The notes below the pieces were generated by a model. The model had not been told where the DNA came from. It saw only the letters and a list, made by a program, of their open reading frames with translations, and searched no databases. Of a DNA stretch of 64,000 nucleotides, positions 12,280 to 22,692 are shown piece after piece. This DNA is from Erigeron canadensis (Eukaryota; Streptophyta; Magnoliopsida; Asterales; Asteraceae). The stretch covers positions 11,038,501-11,102,500 of the forward strand of contig NC_057761.1 of assembly GCF_010389155.1 (NCBI RefSeq), in the 5' to 3' direction. Numbering within the stretch: the stretch's first letter is position 1; each line of letters begins with the position of its first letter. The translations under genes and the position numbers were made by a program.

Positions 12280-12787
12280 CACCACAACAAAAATGTCATT
12301 TGTTCACATTTATTTATAAGAAGTGTAAATTTTTTAAAAATTTGTTCACACTTGAAAATGTTTAAAAGGCATTCATATTTAAAAGTGTGGAAAAATTTGA
12401 AAAATAATAACTTTTTCACACTTATATATGTAGGAAAAAAAAGTTCACACTTCCAAGTGTGTAAAACTATATCAATTGTTCACACTTAAAAGTGTAAGGA
12501 TTAATTGGTAGCACAAAATTTCTTCACACAAGAAAGGTGTGAAGAAATTAGGTGTTACATTTTGACTTTCACACTTTTAAGTGTGAATATGTTTGACATT
12601 TGTTCAAACTTTTAGGTGTGAATTTTTTCTTTTCACACATATAAGTGTGAAAAAATTATAATTTTCTAAATTTTTTCATACTTTTACATGTGTATACTTT
12701 TTAAACATTTTTAAATGTGAATTTATTAAGAAATTTCTTCACATTTGTTCAAAGGAAATGTCAATAAGTGAAATTTTTGTTGTAGTG
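12280..12787. mobile_element. CACTA-type MITE rich in ACACTT/AAGTGT repeats
   Basis: The ends are CACCACAACAAAAAT and ATTTTTGTTGTAGTG, the CACTA terminus with one change on the left. GAT flanks both sides (12277-12279 and 12789-12791), with one extra C on the right. The 508-bp body is packed with short motifs in both orientations (TTCACACTT, AAGTGTGAA), many forming hairpins such as CACACTTCCAAGTGTG, like CACTA subterminal repeats. The neighbouring repeat unit at about 12131-12150 keeps the empty target ACAATGATTAACATAT. It encodes nothing. Confidence 0.85.
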
Positions 12788-12791
12788 CGAT

Positions 12792-15350
12792 TAACATATA
12801 TACGTCAAAAGTATTAATAAATGTTATATAATAATAATAATAATAATTAAAAGGACTTTTAATGATATTATACTTTTATTATACATGTAAAATCTGAAAG
12901 GATCATATATAAAGTAGAATAAAGAAAAAAAATATGAAGGTGAAGATAGGAATAAAATAAGATATAAAAAGAAATATAAAAAATATATATGTGTGAATTG
13001 ATAAAGTACACGTCTAATTTGACATTGATAATATCATTGGATAGTAAAAACTAGATAAAGTTATCAATATAATCTAGTTTATATTATATTAAAGTAAATT
13101 ATTTTTTACGTACAAAAACAATTAAATATAAAAGGAAAATAGAAAGTGATAAGTTACAAAGATTGATAATTATATTATCAATGTCTTTTAAGTACTTTTA
13201 ATATTCACTAAATATCTATCGTAGTTTGCAAAATATTAATAAATATTAAGTTAGATCAAGCGATTTGTGCATAATATTTAAAGTTAGAGGTCATGAGTTC
13301 TAATCTTACATTTGACTTTTCAATTTCCTATTTTATAATTGATAAAAAAAAATGTCCACGTAAACAAATTATGACGTGACAAATGAAGTGCTAAATATCC
13401 TCTCTTAATTATATAGAGAGATTGCTAAGTCATGATAATTTTCTAGGTCCAAAAATAAGCTATCACCAAAAATATAATTCTCTTAATACTATAAAAACTT
13501 AACATTTTTAATCGATTTGTTTTTTCTCATCATCCTTTCTCTTAACTTTTCAATGTCTTAATCTATAATTAATCAGACAAAAATCACCTAACGATCCGAG
13601 TTTTATAAACATTGGTTTAGTTATAAGGTGTGCACATTAATTTACTTCTAACCTTCATAGGACGTTTGGTTCCATAATGAATGACAATTTGCTGGAATTG
13701 AGTCAAGATTTTTCTATGTTAACCTTATAATAATTAAAAAAAAAAAAATGAAAAAGAAATTCAAGTTCAATATTCCTAATAAATACTAAAAGCCACAACA
13801 TTTTTTTCAAAAGGTACAACACACACTTTACTACTTTAAAAACTTTGGTACAATTCTTTTTATGTATTATTTTGGTACAACTATGTGAACATAAACTTTT
13901 GATGTATTCTTTTTACCTATTTTGTTGCAAGCATTTACAAAGTTTATTATTTCTATGTAAGTTTTAAGACATTATCTTAATATATACTATAATACAGTTG
14001 AACTAATAATTTATTAACTAATCATATCACTCAATTTCATCAAATTTGACTTTTGATAATATCATCATTTAAATAAACTACAAATTAAAAATCTCGATGA
14101 TCATTATCTAAATATATTATTATATTGTTATTTATATTAATTTATAGAAAAAGTCTCATTAATTTATATTTTTTTGTTTTTTATCAATAATTTACACTTT
14201 TTAGCCCTGAATACTTAATCTATATATATTTTTAGCCATCAACTTGAGAGAATTCTTTAAAATTTGCAATCATTTAATTAATTAAAAAAAGTTCAACATA
14301 TGAAATGTTGTCTACAAAAATTTATTTTAAAACCTAATAACTTATTAACAAATATTATATTAGATTTTTATAAATTATAAATATTAATATTTAGTTTAAT
14401 ATTTGATATAAACATAAATTAAACTCTAGATGCATATCCTAAACATAATAACAGATGAAGATATATAACATCATCATTTTAAACACAATAAGAATTTCAA
14501 ATCAAAAGTACTAATTGTTATCAAAGAATATAGAAACAATTCTAACTGTAATCAAATTATTATAGGACATGTGCATGAAAATAAACTTATGCGTGTTTTG
14601 GGTCCGCATCATGATTAAATATATATACTTGAATGTAAAGTACAGAATCACAAGTATGTTTATATTTTAATTCTTAAATATTTTTTATAATAATATCACA
14701 TTATGAGTACAACTGGTTTCAAAATATTCTATAATAGAGAAATTATTATATATAACATGTGCCTTGTGGAATGACTACGACTAACATATCAATCAATATG
14801 TCTAGACTAATAATGACAGTGACGAACCTATGATTATTATACTACAACTTGCAAAATATAACACTTAAAACGTATTTCTACAAAATTATAATTTATGACT
14901 TAAATGTATAAAAATTTAATATTGATAATATCCTAAATCCCGTGTCCAATGTTAGACACATGTCTAAAATCTAATAATCATGGATAAAATGAAGCAGGAT
15001 ATGCTACGTTAACGATAATGAATAACTTACTTAATATCCGCAACAATGTGATACCAATAATTGGGGAAATTTGCAATTTTGTATGTATATTTGGGCAAAT
15101 TTACAATTACGAGTGATTTTTTAACAGCAAGATACAAATTTTAATGCACCCAATTAGTTTTTACTGACATTCTTAAGAGCTGTCACTAACAAAACCCTAT
15201 GCTAAATTGCAACTCGGAGATTTCTGTTTTAGTGTTTTATGTTGTTGACCTTCAGTAGATCATCCATTTCCTTATCAATGTCATAATGCATCATTGGTAC
15301 TTTGGTATTAGTCCCATACTCCCAGTTGTGTAAAATGTAAATCATCTATA
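12792..15350. other. AT-rich repeat-derived DNA
   Basis: No gene is seen. About 13620-13665 (GGTGTGCACATTAATTTACT) matches 21703-21745 in intron 12 of syntaxin copy 2, so this stretch appears to be an expanded version of that intron upstream of the orphan exon. It also holds a Helitron-like 3' end near 14936-14974. The rest is extremely AT-rich. Confidence 0.45.
14925..14974 (+). mobile_element. Decayed Helitron 3' end
   Basis: CCCGTGTCCAATGTTAGACA can form an imperfect hairpin and is followed by TGTCTAAAATCTAA before a T, a CTRR-type end. A closely related sequence is at 53232-53271. The 5' end was not found. Confidence 0.4.
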
Positions 15351-15356
15351 TACATA

Positions 15357-15830
15357 CATTTCTAACAGAACTTTACATCAATTGCATAGCTATTTAGTCT
15401 TTTTTATATCTTTTTTGTTTTTTTAACATTCAAAAACTTTATTGATATTAAGAAGACCTAGCGAGATACTAGGAGTTCAACCGGTATAATCACTTGTACT
15501 ACTTTATACACAAATAGTTATCATATATATATGTAAGTTTAATTTAGATCTTCTTATAAACAATCAATGGCCGGGTTTGGTATGATGATATAATAGTAGG
15601 TTGTTTAATTGTTGTTTCAATGGTCTCGTAGGTTGCAAATGCAGTGGATCACGTAAACATGGGTACAGACGCCCTCACGACAGCCAGGAGCTTACAAAAG
15701 AGATCCAGAAAATGCATGATGATCGCCATCATCTTGCTCCTTGTCATAGCTGCAGTAATCATTCTTTCGATCCTCAAGCCATGGAAGAAGAACTAATTAC
15801 CTATCGATAACTCGGTACAAAAACCTAAAC
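15357..15830 (+). pseudogene. Orphan last exon of a SYP132-type syntaxin
   Basis: After a TAG acceptor, 15632-15796 encodes 54 aa: VANAVDHVNMGTDALTTA, then QKRSRKCMMIAIILLLVIAA, then the end LKPWKKN and a stop. This is the end of the Qa-SNARE motif plus the C-terminal membrane anchor. No upstream exons lie within the preceding 8 kb. Similarity to syntaxin copy 2 extends into intron 12 (15357-15410, ACATTTCTAACAGAACTT) and into the 3' flank. It is therefore a partial segmental duplication, not a processed copy. The reading frame is open, so it is recent or constrained, but alone it cannot make a syntaxin. Confidence 0.85.
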
Positions 15831-17380
15831 GAAACTAATAGACATACTATACATTTTACTAGCTAGCTGGAATAATTAATTTATTCATTTTCCTAGTATA
15901 TATCTATACAGAGACCAACTTTTCTATTTCTCAAAGATTGTAGAAATATTAATTGGCTCTTCTTATTATATACTTTCGTTCATATATACAATAACGTGAT
16001 ACAATTAATACGAAGAGTTTGCATTCGTCAATACTAATTATTCATTTATTTGTAAGAGAGTGTTCACGGTATAAAGTGTAAATGTGACTTCGCCTTCACA
16101 GTTTATGTACAATATGAGTTTTGCTAAACAAAACCTCACTATATATATTTATCATAAACTGTATGGGTGGACATTTGATAATATATGTACAATAATTTTA
16201 TACAATGTATATAATTGATTTCGTATGATGATTTATCCATTATAAGTTATATCTTTGTATTTTCCAAAAATTTTGGTTACTTAGTAACCAAATTCACATA
16301 ATCAGACTTTTATAACTTTTTCTTATCCCATATTTCCCTTACTAATTATTTCGCTTTATCATTATTTATTCATTTCGTTCTTAAAGCTTGGCATTTGTTA
16401 ACAATTTATGTCACGTAACGTAACATAAAAGTATTTTCAGAATCTTACCATATTTGCGGTGTTCCACATTTCTAATTCAATGAAATCGTATAAAATTTCT
16501 TACTATGTTGTATCTTTCAAATAGATTATTATATTGTATTCTATTCAAAATTTCCATATAAACTAGATAAAAGCAGGATTAAGATCCTCTGATCCAAAAT
16601 TACATATAAAGTTGGATCAACTTTATTCATTAGATTAAACTTAAAGATAATGATAAATCAACTTAATTGATGTACCTAAAGATATGATTAATAATAAGAG
16701 GATGAAATTTGGAAGATTCAAGATGTAAGATTAAAAAAGAGAATTAATTGAATACACATGTCAGAGTTTTAAAGTTTTAGGTTGAGTTTTAGACATATAT
16801 TTAGGTATATATATCATTTTTCTAAACTTAATATCAAAATTAAAGTTTAATGTTTAAATTTTTAGTATATCCACATTTAAAAAGGAAAATGATAAATTTC
16901 TTAAAAAATAGCTTAAAAATCCTTTTAAAAATTATAAGAAGATAACATGTGTTATTCATTAATTCTATATTCTAATCTTGCCCATTAATTTTTCCACATG
17001 TTATTATTCCGTTATTAGAAGGATTTTTAGTATATTTAGTTAAATCGTTCACTTAAAAAGTTCTCAATTCAAAAAGAATATTTTCCATGTTTCAAAACAA
17101 AAAAGGAACACAAAAAGTCAAAAAACTGGTTGATCAAAGCCCCGAACCGGGCCAAATATAAAGTTGGTCCCAAATATGAATGTAAGCGTTTTTGAAAAAA
17201 TGCAGAAATACAAGAAACAGAGGAATGTCTGATACTGATATAGTAAGTTTGCTTACTGTAAGCAACCATCACCATTTCTTTCTTTTTAACAAAGACGTAC
17301 GTATTAACAACAACAACTAAGATACCACTCACATTGCAACAATTAAAACTTTACTTTCCTTCCGAGTTGCTTCTTCTGAT
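15831..17380. other. Intergenic DNA between the orphan exon and syntaxin copy 2
   Basis: AT-rich, no gene seen. The first ~130 bp resemble the 3' flank of syntaxin copy 2. The last ~60 bp (17330-17390) resemble the 5' leader of syntaxin copy 1. Confidence 0.45.
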
Positions 17381-17387
17381 CAACTAC

Positions 17388-20300
17388 ATCAATAAAAGAC
17401 AAAACGTTTTGAGGCCCGATCTAAAACGCTGATTTCACCGCCAAATATACACAGACCGTTACTTGGGTCGTTTTCCTCAGCGCCGGATACAAGCGGTAAC
17501 CCTTTCGTTATGTCTTTTTTATTTATCTATGTTATGTTTATACATAATTGTATCATTATTATTTTTAATCTTGCTGGTGGAATGAATGTTAGGTATTATC
17601 GTGTGTAAATTTGTAATTGATTTCTAAGTTTATGTATGTATGTATGTATGTCGATAGTGGTATTTTCAGCTGTAATGTGATTTTGGTATGATAATCACTT
17701 TGTATATATCCAGTTTTAACATATCTCCAAATGTCCTAAAAGATGATAACTATAAAAAATCAACAAATAAGGCTTGGATCAAGTGGTTAACACTAGACAC
17801 CGTTCATGGTCTCATGGGTTTGATCCTTACTACTTGCAAGGCCCCGGAGGTCCTTTTCTACATTAGGTAGATACTCAAACCTCTCTACTTTAGGTAGGGC
17901 CATAGGGGTAAGGCTGTCTACATCTCAACCTCCCTATACACCGTCGAAGACGGTATTAAGACCCATAACCCGTGGAAGACGGTATTGGGAGTTTACTTTA
18001 CTTTACAGGATTGCAAAAATCATATGTGGCTAAGGAACAGAATGAGAATCTGATATAAAACCCAAACTTTCTGATGGTTTCATTAAACTTAAAAGGATCT
18101 TTTAAATAGGAGATTACAAACAAGCATGAAAGAGTGAAGACTACTAACCTCCACTAAAAGTGTCCAACCATTAGCGCATGATAATCGGCCAACCAAGGAC
18201 CATTTCATATTATTAAAACAGACATAAAGGGCTAGAGATAAACGTTCATGGACTGAACTGCAGGGGTTGCACCGTGCAGACTAGGCCCAGTTATGATCTC
18301 AATCCTCTTGTGTTCCCATAAAAACTTCGTAATTTGGAAATGGAAGTGACGATGTTTGTGTATGTTTTACTTCATTAGTTCATAATTTTTTCCTTTTTTT
18401 TTGAATGTCGTGCTTATCGTATATAACTATATAAGTAATACCCGTGATAAGGTGTAGTGGTAAGATGTCTTGACGGTGGGTCGCTAGGTAAATAGCTTAG
18501 GCAGAAAAACCAACCAGCCCTTGATTTTTTTTTTTAAATGATCAGTATGAATTGAAAATGTGTAGCAATTTTGAAATTAGTCTTTGGCCTTTTAATATTC
18601 TTTTCTTGTGTATATAGTGGTTTTTGAGAATTAGTCTCTAGTCTTTTGGTCCTCTTGTCTTGTGTAGTTCATGTCATTTAATTATATGCTAATTACATTA
18701 ATAATATAGGGATATTTTCACTCTGTTTTTTTTGTGTTACATGTTCTGAATCCGGGGCATGTTAATACACATCAAATCCAGATTGTATCCATTTGTTAGT
18801 TTTAGCGATCAAATCATAGCCTACCTTGTGAACTTTCTGTCCTACTTGCTCGTAATTGTATATGTTCAAACGATTTTGAATATTTTGTAAATGTACATAG
18901 TAGTCATTCAAAATTCTTCACTCTAGGAATCTTTTGAGTGACGCCAGAGAGCATCTTGCTAAAGATAAGGGTATTCAGATGACTATTCCACTTCCAAAAA
19001 GCAATTCCAACATGGAAGCGTTTAACAAGAAGGTATACTTTTGTTAAATCCATTGGTATATTTAGTTTGATTGTTAAAATATAAGTAGGCCTACGTTAAG
19101 CCCAGACACACATGTGCCTCGATGTCTCAGTTTTATCGCTTATCTGAAATGATACATTGTTCCTTCCGGTATACATTCTTTTCCTTTTTGGTAATTATCT
19201 TTTGTTTCTTCAATTTTAGATAAGAAAGATTGAGGAACAAATGGATAAGCTATCAGAATTATTGAAAAACCTCAAGGTATGAAATAGAAGATTTTTTTTT
19301 GTTGCTTTCTGCTTTCTTCATAAGATGGATGACTAAGCTTATAAGATGTTGTTTATTGACATATATCGACAATTGCTTTATCAGGATTCCAACGAGGAGT
19401 CAAGATTCGTGACAAAGGCATCTGCTATGAAAGGTCTGCTTTTGATCATTGTAATGATATTGATATTAAGACATTTTTTTGACAAACGATTACTTGCTTT
19501 CAGCTATTGGAGAACGAATGGAGAAAGACATTGATCAAGTGGGGAAGATTGCACGTGATGTTAAAGCAAAAATAGAAGCAATCTGTAAAGAGGTATTGCT
19601 CTGTTCATATCATTTATTTTAGGGTGTTTGAATTTGCATTTTCAATAGATTATCTATTATCTATACCATCAGTCTTTTTATACGCGAATAATCAGCTTCA
19701 ATGATCTAATCATATAAAATGATTGTTTATGGTTAAAGTTGACTGAATATTCTTTAGGTCATTATATTGTATCATTGTTCTGATAATGAGAAGCTGTCAA
19801 AGACTTAAACACTTGATTATGAGATATTTTTACAATGATGTTATTTCAAACTTCAAAAACAAGAAGATCATCAGAACACTTCTCTCTACAACACTTATAC
19901 TACAAGTCTATAACCGATTAGTGATTATGATTACAACAATCGTTTTAACATATGCAAAATATTACTATGTGTTTTTATTGTCTAACTTAAAGATGCCCAC
20001 AGAACTTAGCTAACCGACAAAAACCTGGGTGTGGAGCCGGCACTGGTGTTGACCACTGTAGAACAAATATGACAAAGTAAGTTTCCTTATCATTTTTGCA
20101 TAAGAATTTGTAATCTCGTATCATTACAATGCCCAACATGCTGAGTTCGTGAGCTAAGTGTTAGCTAGTTAATCTTTGCGGTGAACTTGAATTCCGACTG
20201 TAAAGTTAATTTTTATTATATATCTTCGACTCTTTTTTTTTTTTTCTAAATTTTCAGTGTTGTGACAAAGAGGTTTCTGGACATGATGACGGAGTTTCAG

Positions 20301-22164
20301 GTCTTGAATTACTATATGATGTGTCTCTTTCAGACATTAAGACAAAAGATCGATGATGAATACCGTGATGTTGTGGAAAAAAGAGTCATTACAGGTTTGC
20401 TGATAATTTGTTAAAAGTCAAACATGCTAATAAAGTGTCTATGTTTGAATCTTTCATCTTTATGTTGAACTCAATGATATTGACTTACCATATGGCTTTG
20501 CTGTGACTTTTGTTCTTTAAAAATCGAATAATGAGCAGTCACTGGAACCCGACCCGATGAAGAGGTGATTCTGATTTTTCACACAACTAAAGTATTTCAT
20601 GTACTATGCTTGTTTTCTTCCTAACTTAAGTTGACGAAGAGATTATTTTGCCACAGATGTTCAACCATCTTATAGAAATCAGACACAGTGAGCAGATTTT
20701 CCAAAATGCAGTGAAAGAAATGGGACGAGGACAGGTATGTAGAAACTGAAACAGAACCTGGATATCCGAAACCATTGAACCGAAAACTAAACCATGATAA
20801 TCTCGTTCTATTACAAGGTTGACTTTGACCTCAAAAGAAACACCCGTCTTTTTAGTTTTTAATTTACATTAGAATAGCATAGTTTCAAGTTATAAAAAAC
20901 CTTGTTCAGTTGTAGTCCCTAAACCCACCTAAGAGACGACTTTATTCTAAAATCTATAACCGTAAACTAGCTCTTAAACATCTCTAGTTTTCTTGGATCA
21001 AGCATATAATGTTAGGAGTATAAAGAGGAATTGAGGAATTTTTTATCCCATTTTCATTTGTCTTGTTTGTTCATTAAGGTACTAGATACATTGGAGGAAA
21101 TTCAAGAAAGACATGATGCTGTGAGGGAGATAGAAAAAAAGCTTCTTGACTTGCATCAGGTAATTGCTACAAATAGTTGATTTGGAATGGCTTGCCATGT
21201 GAACTGCGTATCTCTATCTGATAGAAGACTTGTTGATGTCACCAGATATACTTGGATATGGCGCTTTTTGTAGAGTCTCAAGGAGAGTTGTTGGCCAATA
21301 TGGATAGCCCGGTATGTGTTCTGTTTGTAAAAGTGATATCTCAAAACATTAATAGGAAAATTCCTGGTCATGTTGCATGGTTGACTCAACATCATGCAGC
21401 ATAAGTTGCAATTTTTTCAGTGTTTGTTAATTTTAAAAGAAGGCCTAAAGACCATTGTTTGCCAAACATTATTATCCAGTCAAAAGCAGTATTGCTATAA
21501 TTACTTGAAGGTTTCACCTTAAAGTTGTTCCTTCAGATCCCCAAAAAAGGCTCAAATGATTCATGTATGGATCAAATGTGTTACGAGTTGTAGGGAGAAC
21601 AAACGGCTAAAAGGTATATATGTTTACATCTCTATAGCCCGTTCAACCAATTGAACAAGAATCGTCCAGACAGTCCGATTTCTTAAAACATAGGTGGAAT
21701 AATAGGGTGTGCACATCAATTTACTTCAAACCTTCCCTGTTTTTACATTATCCAGTGACTCTATAACAAAAAGAATTGGGTTGACCAACGGCTTTTTTTG
21801 GGCTTTAACCCAAAGTGCTCGGGGGGATATATCTCAGTTGGTAGAGCTCCGCTCTTCAATTGGGTTGTTACCCACTTGCTAAATTGCAATACATTTCTAA
21901 CAGAACCTTGCATACACTATTTAGTCCATCTAGATCTTTCTTGTATTAATGATCAATGTGGTCTTATAACGACTTTTGTTTTTTCTCTGTGTCTCGTAGG
22001 TTACAAACGCAGTGGATCACATAAACATGGGTACAGACGCTCCCACGATAACCAGGATCTTACAAAAGAAATCAAGAAAATGCATGATCATCGCCATCTT
22101 CTTGCTCCTTGTCATAGCTGTCCTATTCATTATTTCGATTTTCAAACCATGGGAGAAGAACTAG
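17388..22164 (+). CDS. SYP132-like: SYP132-type syntaxin (Qa-SNARE), copy 2; normal start missing
   Basis: Exons 2-13 are collinear with copy 1: 18927-19032, 19220-19276, 19385-19433, 19504-19592, 20003-20076, 20258-20300, 20334-20394, 20539-20564, 20657-20734, 21079-21159, 21246-21311 and 22000-22164. Exons 3-13 keep length and phase and have no stops. Exon 2 is 106 bp against 114 and has a 2-base loss near its start, which puts a TGA in the expected frame. The first usable ATG is 18979, giving about 280 aa without the N-terminal ~20 residues. A candidate exon 1 relic (17388-17405) reads ATCAAT where copy 1 has ATGAAT. The protein keeps [21 protein letters not shown] and the C-terminal anchor ending KPWEKN, but its SNARE motif is altered ([16 protein letters not shown]). 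It may be a diverged gene or an early pseudogene. Confidence 0.75.
17770..18005 (+). mobile_element. tRNA-derived SINE
   Basis: GGCTTGGATCAAGTGGTTAA resembles a pol III A box and, about 35 bp on, GGGTTTGATCC resembles a B box. The body includes two GAAGACGGTATT repeats and ends in a TTTAC-repeat tail (GTTTACTTTACTTTAC). The length, ~235 bp, is typical for a plant SINE. No clear target duplication was found. It lies upstream of exon 2 of syntaxin copy 2, probably in intron 1. Confidence 0.65.
21821..21870 (+). pseudogene. Plastid trnA-UGC 5' fragment (NUPT)
   Basis: GGGGATATATCTCAGTTGG and then TAGAGCTCCGCTCTT-CAAT match the 5' half of plastid tRNA-Ala(UGC) with one substitution and one lost G in the anticodon region. 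The following TTGGGTTGTTACCC resembles the start of its group II intron. Similarity stops after about 50 bp. It sits in intron 12 of syntaxin copy 2 and is absent from the matching part of the orphan copy. It lacks the 3' half and is not a functional tRNA. Confidence 0.8.
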
Positions 22165-22692
22165 CCTATCAACAAATCGGTACAAAATCCTCAACGAAAC
22201 TAACAGACATATATGCATTTTACTAGGAATAATTGATTCAAGTGTCTATATAAAGCTCAACTATTTACTGAGGCTTGTAGAAGTATTGGCTCTTTATATA
22301 TAGTTTCAAATGATGAAATATATAAGAAATCCTCGATCTATTTGATTCGAATGAAAGTTCATCGTATTACATATATCATTTAATAGTGATTTGATACAAT
22401 AATTTTTGAAGAGAATGAAAAACAAGCAAACGATAACACTTGAATAACAAAAACAGAAACAGGTTGTTTCTTTAGGAGAACATATACGTACTACTTTAAC
22501 ATCATATCAAACCTAAGCATAAAACAGACACACAAGACATTGGTTTTTAAAACCATACTAATGTCACACTCCTGAAGAATACTCCATAATATAGTTTATG
22601 GACATTATTCACCGAATTAAAACGTAAGTACTAATGATTTATATAAGTTCACACATTTGACTTATCCATGTCGCGATGATCAACGATGATTT
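22165..22692. other. Convergent intergenic region
   Basis: This is the shared 3' flank of syntaxin copy 2 (+) and isocitrate lyase (-). It is AT-rich and presumably holds both 3' UTRs. No other gene is seen. Confidence 0.6.

Noticed and set aside
21821..21870. A functional tRNA-Ala gene
   Set aside because: The 3' half, T-arm and intact anticodon are absent; it is a plastid-derived fragment.
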